From Gammaproteobacteria bacterium UBA7803 (lineage in GTDB: Bacteria > Pseudomonadota > Gammaproteobacteria > Pseudomonadales > Azotimanducaceae), in contig DLCH01000053.1 of the NCBI GenBank assembly GCA_002480525.1, forward strand, positions 1 through 61,833: DNA of 61,833 bases, in the 5' to 3' direction. Each line of letters starts with the position of its first letter. The stretch's first letter is position 1. This document shows, in pieces, positions 7,897-16,734 of the stretch. Made by a program: the position numbers and the translations under genes. A model generated the notes under the pieces. That model was given only the letters and a program-made list of their open reading frames with translations. It was not told the origin of the DNA and made no database searches.

Positions 7897-9891
7897 TCAG
7901 GACGGCGGCGGCTCCTCCGGTGGCGCTTCCTCCGGCGGCGGCAGCAGCTCGTGCACCGCCTGCACCAGCTCGTCACCCGTATGGGGTTTGGCGAGCACGC
8001 GGGTGACGAAGGCCGGCACGTCCTCCAGGCGCATCTTCGCGAGCCCGGACACCATCAGCACCGGCAGCTCCGGGCGGATGCGCACCACCTGCTCCGCCAG
8101 CTCCAGGCCGGACATCCGCGGCATGGTGTTGTCGGTGATCAGCAGGTCCACCGACTCGGGCCTGCGGCGGAAGCGCTCCAGGGCCTGCACGCTCGACGTG
8201 AAGGCCGTCACCCGGAATCCGGCGCGTTCCAGCCGGCGCCGGCCCAGCTCCGCCAGCGGCTCCTCGTCCTCGACGAACAGCAGGTGCGGCGCGGCGCCCT
8301 GGACGTCGAGGTCCTCCAGCGCCGCGGCCTCCGGCTGCTGCTCGGCCGCGGGCAGATAAATGTCGAAGGTGGTGCCCCGGCCGGGCTCGCTCGTCAGCTC
8401 GATCAGGCCCCGCATGCCGTCCACCAGTTCCTTGACCAGCCACATGCCGAGGCCGGTGCCCTCGCCGCTGGCCCGGGAGCTGTAGAACGGCTCGTAGACC
8501 CGGGCCGCCACGTCCGGCGCCATGCCGTGCCCGTTGTCGCTGACGGTCAGCCGCGCGTACATGCCCGGCTGCAGGGCGGGGCCGGCAGCGTCCCCGGCGT
8601 CGACGTAGTGAGGCACCAGGCTGACGTCGAACACGCCCCCGGACGGACCCATGGCCCGGCCCGCGTTGGAGCCGAGATTCATGATGATCTGGTGGATCTG
8701 GGTGCTGTCGCAGAACACGGCCGGCGCGGTCTCGTCGAGGTGGCGCCGGATCTCCACCGATTTCAGGCTCGACGCCTGTAGCAGCTCCAGCGCCTCCTGC
8801 ACGGTGTCGTGCACCCTGACGGCCTGGGGCGGCGCCTGGCGGCGGCGGCCCACCTCCAGCATCCGCTCCACCACCTGACGACCCCGCTCCGCGGCGGTGA
8901 CGATCTGGCGCAGGTCGGATCGGGTCGAGTCGCCCAGCCGCTCGTCTTCCAGGGCCAGCTCCGAGTAGCCGAGAATGGCGAGCAGCACGTTGTTGAAGTC
9001 GTGCGCGATGCCGCTGGCCAGCGCGCCGACGGTCTCCAGGCGCTGGGCCTCCCGGAGCTGATCCTCGAGCCGCCGGCGGGTCGAGATGTCGACCACCGAG
9101 GCGAGCACGAAGGTGCCGTCCTCGGTGCTGATCGGCGTCAGCCCCACCTCCAGCGGCACCTCGGAACCGTCCTTGCGCAGGCCGAACAGCTCCCGGCCGG
9201 TGCCCATGCGGCGGGCCTCCGGCGTCGACAGGTAACGTTCCCGGTACATCGGATGGGCGCTGCCGAAGCGCGAGGGCACGAGCTTCTCGATGGCATGGCC
9301 CACCAGCTCGCCGGCGTCGTAGCCGAACGTGCGGCACGCTTCCCGGTTGGCGAGCACCACGACGCCGTCGCCGTCCACCATCAATACGCCGCTCGGGGAC
9401 GACTCCACCGCCGCCTGGAACCTCGCCTCCGCGCGCTTGCGCTCGGTCAGGTCGAAGACCGAGGTGACGACCATCAGGCCGCTCGGCGTGTCGATGGGAT
9501 TGAGGCCGATCTCCACCGGAACCTCGGTGCCGTCCTTGCGCAGGGCGTAGAGGTCCCGGCCCTGGCCCATCGGCCGGGACTCCGGCGACGCGAGGAAGGC
9601 GGCGCGGTGGCCGGCGTGGCCGGAGAGGAACCGGCCGGGGACGAGCATCTCGACGGGCTCGCCCCGCAGTTCCTCACGGTCGTAGCCGAACAGCGCCTCG
9701 CTCTGCCGGTTGACCAGCACGATGCGCCCTTCGCCGTCGACCACCACGATGGACGCGGGCGCGAGATCGAGGGTCAGCCGGAGCAGCTCCGTGTCGTCCG
9801 GCCCGGTGGTGTCGTCGGATTGCTTCACCACAGCGTCGTCCAGTCTGGCTGCACTGACGACAGTATGGCGCGGCGAATAGCGCCCGGACAA
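7897..9891 (-). CDS. Hybrid PAS sensor histidine kinase with receiver domain
   Basis: A 664-residue soluble hybrid kinase. Two PAS domains (about 35-150 and 165-280) are near-duplicates, each with a RKDG[TS]EVP motif. A HisKA domain follows with phospho-acceptor GIAHDFNNVLLAILGYSEL, an HATPase with N box NLGSNAGRAM, G1 DNGHGM and G2 GEGTGLGMWLV, and a C-terminal receiver with LLITDNTMPRMSG as phosphorylation site. No membrane segment is seen, so it senses a cytoplasmic signal. The C-terminal receiver suggests phosphorelay to an unlinked partner; no separate regulator is adjacent. The proline/glutamate-rich tail is low-complexity. Confidence 0.9.
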   Translation of the reverse strand: MSGRYSPRHTVVSAARLDDAVVKQSDDTTGPDDTELLRLTLDLAPASIVVVDGEGRIVLVNRQSEALFGYDREELRGEPVEMLVPGRFLSGHAGHRAAFLASPESRPMGQGRDLYALRKDGTEVPVEIGLNPIDTPSGLMVVTSVFDLTERKRAEARFQAAVESSPSGVLMVDGDGVVVLANREACRTFGYDAGELVGHAIEKLVPSRFGSAHPMYRERYLSTPEARRMGTGRELFGLRKDGSEVPLEVGLTPISTEDGTFVLASVVDISTRRRLEDQLREAQRLETVGALASGIAHDFNNVLLAILGYSELALEDERLGDSTRSDLRQIVTAAERGRQVVERMLEVGRRRQAPPQAVRVHDTVQEALELLQASSLKSVEIRRHLDETAPAVFCDSTQIHQIIMNLGSNAGRAMGPSGGVFDVSLVPHYVDAGDAAGPALQPGMYARLTVSDNGHGMAPDVAARVYEPFYSSRASGEGTGLGMWLVKELVDGMRGLIELTSEPGRGTTFDIYLPAAEQQPEAAALEDLDVQGAAPHLLFVEDEEPLAELGRRRLERAGFRVTAFTSSVQALERFRRRPESVDLLITDNTMPRMSGLELAEQVVRIRPELPVLMVSGLAKMRLEDVPAFVTRVLAKPHTGDELVQAVHELLPPPEEAPPEEPPPS

Positions 9892-9956
9892 CCCGCCCCG
9901 ATGTAGACGGCAACTACCGCAGGGCGGCGGTCAGCCGTACCGAAGGATCAGGACCG

Positions 9957-10610
9957 TCAGTCCCGCTTCCAGGCCCCGCCCGCCCAGTCTGCCGGCGCGT
10001 CGCCCTCGGGCACCGGCACCTCGCGGATACGCTCGTCGACGTCGTCGAACTCCAGCCGCAGCGCCTTGCAGCACACCGCGTGCAGGTTGTAGCCCATGAC
10101 GTGGTAGGTCAGCTCCAGGATGTCCTCGTCGGACAGGTGGCGGTGCAGACACTCGAACAGCTCGTCCGAGGCCCTGCCGCCCTGCAGGATCAGGGCATCG
10201 GCCCAGGCGAGCACGGCCCGCTCCGTCTCGTCGTAGACGTCGGCGAGCTGCCAGTTGGGAATGGCCTCGATCTGGGCGTCGGTGACGCCGAACCGGCGGG
10301 CGGCCTTGCAGTGCTGGGAGAACACGAACTGGCTGCCCTGGGTGAAGCCGGCCCGCATGATGGCCAGCTCGCGAAGCTTGCCGTCGAGCTGGCTGATGCT
10401 CTTGTCGGCGAACATGCCGAACATGCCGAAGTGGCTGGTGGCGTGCTTGAAGATGTAGGGCACCAGTGCGAACACCGTCCACCAGTTGCCCGGCGTGCCC
10501 GTCGCCGTGCCGGGCTCGGAGACCGGGTCCCGGTCGCCGAACAGTCGGTCGTAGTACTCGAGGACCTCCGGCGGCGCATCGGCGCGGTGTACCTGTCTGA
10601 GTCGCGGCAT
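9957..10610 (-). CDS. Carboxymuconolactone decarboxylase / AhpD-like family protein
   Basis: A 217-residue all-helical protein of the CMD/AhpD superfamily, shown by GKLRELAIMRAGFTQGSQFV, FSQHCKAARRFGVTD and the C-terminal DILELTYHVMGYNLHAV. It has a single cysteine in the active-site helix (QHCKAAR) rather than the CxxC of AhpD, so a peroxidase role is doubtful. It follows the VOC gene at 10659 with a 48-base gap on the same strand and probably forms an operon with it. The substrate is unknown; an aromatic-lactone or quinone role would fit the neighbours. Confidence 0.8.
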   Translation of the reverse strand: MPRLRQVHRADAPPEVLEYYDRLFGDRDPVSEPGTATGTPGNWWTVFALVPYIFKHATSHFGMFGMFADKSISQLDGKLRELAIMRAGFTQGSQFVFSQHCKAARRFGVTDAQIEAIPNWQLADVYDETERAVLAWADALILQGGRASDELFECLHRHLSDEDILELTYHVMGYNLHAVCCKALRLEFDDVDERIREVPVPEGDAPADWAGGAWKRD

Positions 10611-10658
10611 GACGTTCTCCCTCCCCTTGGTGTTGTTCGATTGCGGCGCGGACCGCGC

Positions 10659-11228
10659 TCAGGCGCCGGTGATCCGCGATCCGTCGGCCTTGATGCCCTC
10701 GGCGTTGACCGGCAGGTCGACGTCGGGGCTGCCCTGGTTCACGGTCGCGCACAGCTCCAGCATGATCCCGTCCGGATCGAAGAAGTAGCAGGACCGGAGC
10801 CAGGTCCGGTCGGTGACCTCCGCGCTGGTGCGGGCGTCCTTGCCGGTCACCACGTCGTCGTGATTGACCACCGGGGTCACGTCCACCCCCTTGGCGATCA
10901 GGGCTTCGCGATAGCCGTCGATGTCTTCCGGCGCCACGTTGATGGCGACGTGGTTCATCGACCCGTGGGCCGAGGTGATGTTGCCCGGCCGCCGCCCGAC
11001 CAGCGTGTTCGGCGCGGCCACCCCGGGCTCCCGGGGCGGCGCGTCGCGGAACCAGAAGAACGCCAGCTCGCTGCCGCCGCCCATGTCGAAGAAGAAGTGC
11101 TGGCCGTAGCCGCCGTCCAGGTCGAAACCCTTCTTGAGGGTCATGCCGAGCACCTCGGTGTAGAACCTGACGGTACGCTCCATGTCGCTGGAGACGAGCG
11201 CGAGGTGGTGCAGCCCCTGGAGTTTCAT
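10659..11228 (-). CDS. VOC family protein, extradiol-dioxygenase fold (paralogue 1)
   Basis: A 189-residue vicinal-oxygen-chelate protein: LHHLALVSSDMERTVRFYTE, the second histidine in SMNHVAINV and the glutamate in GIMLELCA form the usual 2-His-1-Glu metal site. It closely resembles the plus-strand gene at 12350 (shared GQHFFFD, LAFFWF, HASMNHVA- or HGSMNHVA-type stretches). Members include ring-cleaving dioxygenases, glyoxalases and epimerases; the reaction cannot be chosen from sequence. Promoter and palindromic sites lie upstream at 11295-11333. Confidence 0.85.
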   Translation of the reverse strand: MKLQGLHHLALVSSDMERTVRFYTEVLGMTLKKGFDLDGGYGQHFFFDMGGGSELAFFWFRDAPPREPGVAAPNTLVGRRPGNITSAHGSMNHVAINVAPEDIDGYREALIAKGVDVTPVVNHDDVVTGKDARTSAEVTDRTWLRSCYFFDPDGIMLELCATVNQGSPDVDLPVNAEGIKADGSRITGA

Positions 11229-11294
11229 GTGGACCTCGTGTTGGACATGGACGGCCTCCGGCGCGCCGGCGGGTTGAACGATGACTGTCCCGAG

Positions 11295-11333
11295 AGTATA
11301 CGGTCATGTCATAGTGACACAATGGTTCATTGT
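11295..11333 (-). promoter_or_regulatory. Promoter with two adjacent palindromes upstream of the VOC/CMD operon
   Basis: On the minus strand TATACT (11295-11300) is a good -10, with a weak -35 TTGTGT (11317-11322) after 16 bases. Two perfect inverted repeats overlap the -35/spacer: TGTCA-TAG-TGACA (11307-11319) and ACAATG-GTT-CATTGT (11319-11333). The first is nearly repeated at 11459-11471. These look like repressor or activator sites for the operon. Confidence 0.5.
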
Positions 11334-11387
11334 TAGTCTGCCGCGAGTTCCCTCAGCGGGGGACAGCCAGGGCGGCCGGTGATGGCA

Positions 11388-11431
11388 GGCTCGGGGATCG
11401 CCCGGCAATGGCTCGGGGATCATCCGGCAAT
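11388..11431. repeat. 22-base tandem repeat, two copies
   Basis: Two adjacent 22-base units (11388-11409 and 11410-11431) begin GGCTCGGGGATC and end CCGGCAAT; they differ at two positions only. They lie in the 267-base gap between the tetR stop and the VOC start, between the two copies of the GTCAYAGTGAC palindrome. Function unknown. Confidence 0.7.
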
Positions 11432-11458
11432 GGAAGGGAGGACCGACCGACGTGAGTG

Positions 11459-11471
11459 CGTCACAGTGACG
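11459..11471. promoter_or_regulatory. Palindrome CGTCAC-A-GTGACG
   Basis: A perfect 13-base palindrome just beyond the tetR stop codon. Its core GTCACAGTGAC differs by one base from the core GTCATAGTGAC at 11308-11318. The centres are about 150 bases apart, a spacing that would allow looping by one regulator. Which protein binds is unknown. Confidence 0.4.
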
Positions 11472-11495
11472 GCAGCGCGGATCGGCAGCGCCGGG

Positions 11496-12167
11496 TCAGC
11501 CGAGCGGCTGCCACCAGGGCAGGAATCGAGGCGCCCGGGCGGCGACGTCCGCCAGGGCGAAGCGGGCCATGTCGGCCGCCTCGCGCGCGTCCACGCCGAG
11601 GCCGCGCAGGCCCATGGCCGTCATGGCCTCGATGTAGCCGGCCGCATCCGTGGCGTCCTGCAGGAGATGGCGCATCGCCTCCATCGCCAGGCCCATCTGG
11701 AAATCGATGGCCGCATCCAGCCGGTCGACCCGGAACGCGCCTGCGTCGCGGCCCGCCACGGTATTGCGGCGCACCGCGGCCAGCAGTTCGGAATCCTCCG
11801 TGAAGTGCTCGGTGCGCACCACGAAGGCACCCCAGGCGGGATGGCCGACGGTGCGGGCCATGATCAGAATCCACCCGGCGGCCGTCCGCTGCACGGGGTC
11901 GTCGACGCCGGCGAACATGGCGCCGACCCCCTCGACCAGCTCGTTGGTCAGGTGCTGACCCAGGGACCGGCGCGCTTCGTCGAGGGACGTGAAGTATTTG
12001 TAGAACGTGCCCCGGGACACCCCCGCGGCCCGGACCACGTCGTCGATCACTACCTGGTCGCCCGGCCCGGCCCGGCCGCACACGTCCATGGTGGCATCCA
12101 GCAGGCGGGCGCGCATGCGCTGGCGCTTGCGGCGGGCGGAGCGGACGCGGAAGTCTGGTTCGGCCAT
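11496..12167 (-). CDS. TetR family transcriptional regulator
   Basis: A 223-residue TetR-type repressor. The N-terminal helix-turn-helix is at about residues 20-65 (RLLDATMDVC, VVIDDVVRAAGVSRGTFYKYF), followed by a helical ligand-binding domain. It is divergent from the VOC gene at 12350 and faces the AT-rich site at 12242-12262, so autoregulation and control of the divergent catabolic genes is likely. The ligand is unknown; an aromatic compound or CoA thioester is plausible from context. Confidence 0.92.
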   Translation of the reverse strand: MAEPDFRVRSARRKRQRMRARLLDATMDVCGRAGPGDQVVIDDVVRAAGVSRGTFYKYFTSLDEARRSLGQHLTNELVEGVGAMFAGVDDPVQRTAAGWILIMARTVGHPAWGAFVVRTEHFTEDSELLAAVRRNTVAGRDAGAFRVDRLDAAIDFQMGLAMEAMRHLLQDATDAAGYIEAMTAMGLRGLGVDAREAADMARFALADVAARAPRFLPWWQPLG

Positions 12168-12201
12168 GAAACGATCCTATCACCCGGCGTCCGGGGCGGG
12201 C

Positions 12202-12262
12202 TTGACAGTTCCCTCCACCGTCGCCGATATTCTGCGGCAAAACCTAAGTTAGCTAAGTATTT
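12202..12262 (+). promoter_or_regulatory. Promoter and AT-rich operator between tetR and VOC paralogue 2
   Basis: A consensus -35 TTGACA (12202-12207) is followed after 18 bases by GATATT (12226-12231). Just downstream, at the expected transcription start, lies an AT-rich block with overlapping dyads: CTAA-G-TTAG (12244-12252) and CTAAGTATTTAG (12253-12264, near-perfect). It contains the ACCTAAG core (12242-12248) shared with other promoters of the island. A repressor bound here would block the VOC gene and could also cover the tetR promoter. Confidence 0.6.
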
Positions 12263-12349
12263 AGCCAATCGAGCGACCGACGCTGGCGCCGCCGCCGCCA
12301 GCCGACGTCGCGCCCGCCCCAGCCGGGCGGCAGCAGAGGGAGACCGACC

Positions 12350-12910
12350 GTGAGCAAGCCTCGACCCAACCCGAAGTTCGACATCCAGGGGATCAACCAT
12401 CTCGCACTGGTGTGCAAGGACATGAAGCGCACCGTGGACTTCTATACCGGCGTGCTCGGCATGCCGCTGACCAAGACCATCAACCTGCCGAACGGCATGG
12501 GCCAGCATTTCTTCTTCGACATCGGCAACGGCGACCAGCTCGCGTTCTTCTGGTTCCCGGACGCCCCGGAGTCGGTGCCCGGCGTGACCCACGCCGCCCA
12601 CCTGATCGGCCAAGGCTCGCTGACCTCGGCCCATGCGTCGATGAATCACGTGGCCTTCAACATTCCCGCCGACAAGGTGGACGAATACCAGCAGAAGCTG
12701 GTGGACGCCGGCATCGAGTGCACGCCGGTGGTCAACCACGACGACTCGGAGAACCAGGCGAGCCCGGAGATCACGCCGTCCACCTTCGTCCGCTCGATCT
12801 ACTTCAAGGACCCGGACGGCATTCTGCTGGAGTTCGCCGCGTGGGCTCGCGAGCTCACCGAGGACGACGTCAACTGCGAGCCGGCGACCACCGCCGACGC
12901 GACCGCCTGA
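12350..12910 (+). CDS. VOC family protein, extradiol-dioxygenase fold (paralogue 2)
   Basis: A 186-residue paralogue of the VOC gene at 10659, with metal ligands in GINHLALV, SMNHVAFNI and GILLEFAAWA. It starts with GTG (MSKPRPNPKFDIQG) behind an AGAGGGAGA ribosome site. It is the first gene of the plus-strand catabolic transcript and is preceded by a consensus promoter and operator. Two strong GC hairpins separate it from the TBDR gene. As for paralogue 1, ring cleavage is possible but unproven. Confidence 0.85.
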   Translation: MSKPRPNPKFDIQGINHLALVCKDMKRTVDFYTGVLGMPLTKTINLPNGMGQHFFFDIGNGDQLAFFWFPDAPESVPGVTHAAHLIGQGSLTSAHASMNHVAFNIPADKVDEYQQKLVDAGIECTPVVNHDDSENQASPEITPSTFVRSIYFKDPDGILLEFAAWARELTEDDVNCEPATTADATA

Positions 12911-12917
12911 CGACGCA

Positions 12918-12984
12918 GGCGGCCCGGTTGCCGGGCCGCCAGGGTTCACGAACGAGCCGGCGGGCATCGCCTGACGCCCGCCGG
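12918..12984 (+). terminator. Two tandem GC hairpins after the VOC gene
   Basis: First hairpin: 10-bp perfect stem GGCGGCCCGG/CCGGGCCGCC with a TTG loop (12918-12940). Second: 9-bp stem CCGGCGGGC/GCCCGCCGG with a 10-base loop (12957-12984). Neither has a clear T-tract, so they may terminate, attenuate or protect the upstream mRNA between VOC and the TBDR. Confidence 0.5.
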
Positions 12985-13051
12985 ACTTCAAGAAGCGCCA
13001 CGAAGGCGCGCATTGCGGCATGGCATGGCCATGCCCAGGGGGAGAGTAACG

Positions 13052-15340
13052 ATGAGATATCTGCGACTGCTGGCGCCGGCGACGGCGCTTCTCGGCCCTG
13101 TGGCCGCGGTACCGGCCTGGGCTGAGCAGGCCGGCGCCGATCCGGTGATCGAGGAGATCGTGGTCACCGCCCGCTACCGGGCGGAGAGCACCCAGGACGC
13201 TCCGGTGTCGGTCACGGCCTTCAACCAGGATCTGCTCGAGCAGATCACCGCCCAGGATCTGCGCGACGTCGGGCCGTCGACGCCCAACGTCCACATCCAG
13301 CCGGTGGTGACCTTTCCGAACTCCGCCGCCATCCACATCCGCGGCATGGGCGGCCAGGACATCGAATCCACCAACGAGATGCGGGCCGGGGTGTCGCTGA
13401 ACGGCGTGTTCATGTCCCGGCCCATCGCCACCCTGATCGACTTCTTCGACGTCGACACCGTGGAGGTGCTGCGCGGGCCCCAGGGCACCACCTTCGGCAA
13501 GAACTCGCTGGCCGGCGGCCTGGCCATGACCACGATCCGCCCGGACGGGACCTTCGGCGCCAAGGGCGAGGTCACCGCCGGTAATCACGGCCGCTTCGAC
13601 GTGCGCGGCGCCGTGCAGTTCCCGATCGTCCAGGACCGGCTGTCGATGCGGGTGTCGACCCTGTTCCAGAACTACGACGGCCACTTCACCAACCGGGTGA
13701 ACGGCGAGGACCTGAACGGCGAGGACATCAAGACGGTGCGCGCCACGCTGGTGTGGAACCCGACCGACAGCATCGAGGCGACCCTGATCGGTTCCTGGCT
13801 GAAGGAGCGCAGCGACGCCCCCGGCGGCGACGAGCGGTCCGACCCGACCCAGCTCCTGCCGCTGGTGTTCGGGTTCACCGAGCCCGACGACGGCGCCTTC
13901 ACCGTCGGCCGCGACGCCCTGGCGTTCCACGACACCGATCAGGACAGCCTGACGGCCATCGTCGACTGGGATCTCGGAGAATTCACGCTGACCTCGGTGA
14001 CCGGCTGGATGTCCACCGACGACTGGATCGCCAGCGACTTCGACCAGACCGAGGTGCCGTTCTTCCCGACCTTCCGCGACCAGATCCACGATCAGTTCAG
14101 CCAGGAGCTGCGCCTGCAGTCCGACTTCTCGGGCCGCCAGGGCTTCCTCGGCGACCTCGACCTGGTGGTCGGCCTGTTCTACTTCGAGCAGGAGCACGAG
14201 CTGGTGCAGTCGTTCCCGACCCTGGGCAACCCGTCGTCCGCCGACTACGGCCACCAGGACGGCGACAGCCGCGCCATCTTCGGCCAGGCGATCTACGCCC
14301 TCACGCCGGACCTGAACCTGACCGTCGGCATCCGCTACACCGAGGAGAGCAAGGACTTCGAGCGCAATCCCGGCACCCTGTTCGGCACCCAGATCGTCGC
14401 CAGCGACCCGGACTCGACGCCGAGCATCTCCTTCATGGCGGACCAGCCGATGACCGTCAACGGCGAGCTGGACAGCGACAACACCAGCATCCGCCTGGGC
14501 CTCGACTACCACCTGAACGACAACATGATGGTGTTCGCCACCTACGCCGAGGGCTTCAAGGCCGGCGAGTTCGGCGCCCGCGCCGCCTCCAACTTCACGG
14601 TCGGACCGACCGAGGACGAGGAGTCGAAGTCCTACGAGATCGGCGTGAAGAGCGACTGGCTGGACCGGCGCCTGCGGGTCAACGCCACCGCCTTCTACAC
14701 CAACTACGAGAACCTGCAGTTCGGCGTGTTCGTGCCGAACCCGAGCAACCCGACCGGGCAGGAGACCCTGGCCGAGAACATCGGCGAGGCCACCAACAAG
14801 GGCATCGAGATCGAGGTGACCGCTCTGCCGCTGCCCAACCTGACGCTGCAGGCGAGCCTCGGTCTGCTCGACGCCGAGTACGACGAGTTCTGCGCCGACG
14901 TCGACGGCCCGGGCCCGCTGGGGACCTCCGACTGCGGCGGCGACGTCGTGGACCTCGGCAACGGCACCTACCTGGTGGACCGCGACCAGACGTTCCGGGA
15001 GCTGTCCCGTGCCCCGGAGGAGCAGTTCTACCTGTCCGCCCGCTACGACATGCCCACCGATGCCGGCAACTTCTTCCTGCAGGGCGCCGGTGAGTACGAG
15101 AGCGAGTACTTCACCGACGGCGTGCTGAACCATCCGGAGGCGGAAACCGGCGGCTTCTGGCTGCTGAACGCCACCGCCGGCTGGCGCAGCCCGGACGAGC
15201 GCTGGCGCATCCAGGCCTGGTGCAAGAACTGCTCCGACAAGACCTACACCGCCGGCCTCACGCAGACCGCCCAGTTCTTCAACCAGCACTTCTACGGCTG
15301 GCCCCGGACCTACGGTCTCACCCTCGCCTACCAGCAGTGA
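13052..15340 (+). CDS. TonB-dependent receptor (island, left end)
   Basis: An outer-membrane gated channel of 762 residues. Signal peptide MRYLRLLAPATALLG...AWA, TonB-box-like IEEIVVTARYR, plug domain with VEVLRGPQGTTFGKNSLAGG, then a beta-barrel ending in an aromatic-rich strand (YGLTLAYQQ). The start at 13052 is chosen for its GGGGGAGAG ribosome site. The stop overlaps the GTG of the following MFS gene, so both are co-translated. The plug resembles those of receptors found in aromatic-compound clusters more than siderophore receptors; the substrate is inferred from the neighbours only. Confidence 0.92.
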   Translation: MRYLRLLAPATALLGPVAAVPAWAEQAGADPVIEEIVVTARYRAESTQDAPVSVTAFNQDLLEQITAQDLRDVGPSTPNVHIQPVVTFPNSAAIHIRGMGGQDIESTNEMRAGVSLNGVFMSRPIATLIDFFDVDTVEVLRGPQGTTFGKNSLAGGLAMTTIRPDGTFGAKGEVTAGNHGRFDVRGAVQFPIVQDRLSMRVSTLFQNYDGHFTNRVNGEDLNGEDIKTVRATLVWNPTDSIEATLIGSWLKERSDAPGGDERSDPTQLLPLVFGFTEPDDGAFTVGRDALAFHDTDQDSLTAIVDWDLGEFTLTSVTGWMSTDDWIASDFDQTEVPFFPTFRDQIHDQFSQELRLQSDFSGRQGFLGDLDLVVGLFYFEQEHELVQSFPTLGNPSSADYGHQDGDSRAIFGQAIYALTPDLNLTVGIRYTEESKDFERNPGTLFGTQIVASDPDSTPSISFMADQPMTVNGELDSDNTSIRLGLDYHLNDNMMVFATYAEGFKAGEFGARAASNFTVGPTEDEESKSYEIGVKSDWLDRRLRVNATAFYTNYENLQFGVFVPNPSNPTGQETLAENIGEATNKGIEIEVTALPLPNLTLQASLGLLDAEYDEFCADVDGPGPLGTSDCGGDVVDLGNGTYLVDRDQTFRELSRAPEEQFYLSARYDMPTDAGNFFLQGAGEYESEYFTDGVLNHPEAETGGFWLLNATAGWRSPDERWRIQAWCKNCSDKTYTAGLTQTAQFFNQHFYGWPRTYGLTLAYQQ

Positions 15341-16734
15341 CCGATGCCGCTGCTGAAGCGGCAGCCGCCGCCGGACCCTCCGGGTCCGGCGGTCCGGCCG
15401 CCAGCCCCGGCTATGCCTGGTACGTGGTCGGCGTGCTGGTGCTGGCCCAGATGTTCTCGTTTCTCGACCGCATGATCATGGGGCTCCTGGTGGAGCCCAT
15501 CCGCGACAGCTTCCAGATCAGCGACACCCAGTACAGCCTGCTGGCGGGGCTCGCCTTCACCCTGTTCTACGCCGTCATGGGACTGCCGCTGGCGCGCATC
15601 GCCGACTCCCGCAGCCGGCGCAACCTGATCGCCGTCGGCATCGCCGCGTGGAGCGCCATGACCGCCCTGTGCGGCCTCGCCAAGGGTTTCTGGAGCCTGT
15701 TCGCCGCCCGGGTCGGCGTCGGGGTCGGCGAGGCGACGCTGGGGCCGGCGGCCTTCTCCATGATCACCGACTACTTTCCGCGCGACGTGCTCGCCCGGGC
15801 CCTGTCCGTCTACATGGCCGGGGTCACCCTCGGCTCGGGCCTGGCCTACATTCTGGGCGGCGCCGTGGTCGCCTACGTCCAGAGCGTGGGGGACTTCCGG
15901 CTGCCCGTGCTCGGCCCGGTCGAGGGCTGGCAGCTCACCTTCTTCATCGTCGGCCTGCCGGGCCTGCTGGTGGCGCTGCTGATGGCCGCGACGGTGCGGG
16001 AACCGGCCCGCCTGGGGCTCGCCCCCGGCGACGCCGACGCCATCCCGCTCGGTGACGCCGTCCGCTACGTGTGGGACCGGCGCAGCGCCTACGGCGCGCA
16101 CATCTTCGGCGTCGCCATATTCATCATGGTGGTCTACGCGCTCAACCTGTGGGGACCGACCTACTTCATCCGCACCTTCGGCTACACCAGCCCCCAGGCC
16201 GGCTGGACCTTCGGCCTGATCATGATCGGAGCCGGCGCGGCGGGGCTGCTGCTGGCCGGCACCATCGCCGACGCCTGGATGCAGCGCGGCCGCCAGGACG
16301 CCTACATCCTCACCATCGCGCTCAGCATGGTGGCCATGTGGCCTTGCGTCGTGGGGCTCGGCTTCGTCGCAAACGACACGGTGGCGATCGTGGTGATGTC
16401 ACTGGCCGTGTTCTTTTCGGCGTTCCAGGGCGGCATCGCCGCCGGTGCGCTGCAGATCATGACGCCGAACCGGCTGCGCGGGCAGGTGTCGGCCCTGTAC
16501 TTTCTGGCGGCGAATCTGATCGGCCTGGGTCTCGGCCCCACCGTGGTCGCCGCCACCACCGATTTCGTGTTCGCCGACGACGCCGCCATCGGCAGGTCCA
16601 TCGCCCTGTGCGGCGGCATCCTCTGCCCTGTCGGCGCCATCATCCTTATGCGCGGCCTGCCGGAGATCCGGCGGCTGCTCGCCAGCCAGCTCGAAGCGCT
16701 GGCCCGCACTTCGACAATCGAGGAGACCAGATGA
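15337..16734 (+). CDS. MFS transporter, spinster-type (paralogue 1)
   Basis: A 465-residue major-facilitator permease with 12 predicted membrane segments. RVGVGVGEATLGPAAFSM and LPLARIADSRSRRNLIAVG are spinster-like loop motifs. The GTG start overlaps the TBDR stop by four bases (GTGA), and its own stop overlaps the next ATG (ATGA). It is clearly paralogous to the MFS at 28809, which is likewise paired with a TBDR. Presumably it carries the compound admitted by the receptor across the inner membrane. Confidence 0.92.
   Translation: MTDAAAEAAAAAGPSGSGGPAASPGYAWYVVGVLVLAQMFSFLDRMIMGLLVEPIRDSFQISDTQYSLLAGLAFTLFYAVMGLPLARIADSRSRRNLIAVGIAAWSAMTALCGLAKGFWSLFAARVGVGVGEATLGPAAFSMITDYFPRDVLARALSVYMAGVTLGSGLAYILGGAVVAYVQSVGDFRLPVLGPVEGWQLTFFIVGLPGLLVALLMAATVREPARLGLAPGDADAIPLGDAVRYVWDRRSAYGAHIFGVAIFIMVVYALNLWGPTYFIRTFGYTSPQAGWTFGLIMIGAGAAGLLLAGTIADAWMQRGRQDAYILTIALSMVAMWPCVVGLGFVANDTVAIVVMSLAVFFSAFQGGIAAGALQIMTPNRLRGQVSALYFLAANLIGLGLGPTVVAATTDFVFADDAAIGRSIALCGGILCPVGAIILMRGLPEIRRLLASQLEALARTSTIEETR

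Noticed and set aside
12050..15289. A 1079-residue open frame antisense to the VOC and TBDR genes
   Set aside because: Composition is that of a shadow frame (Val/Gly/Ala/Arg/His-rich, no motifs) of GC-rich genes; the plus-strand products are recognisable.
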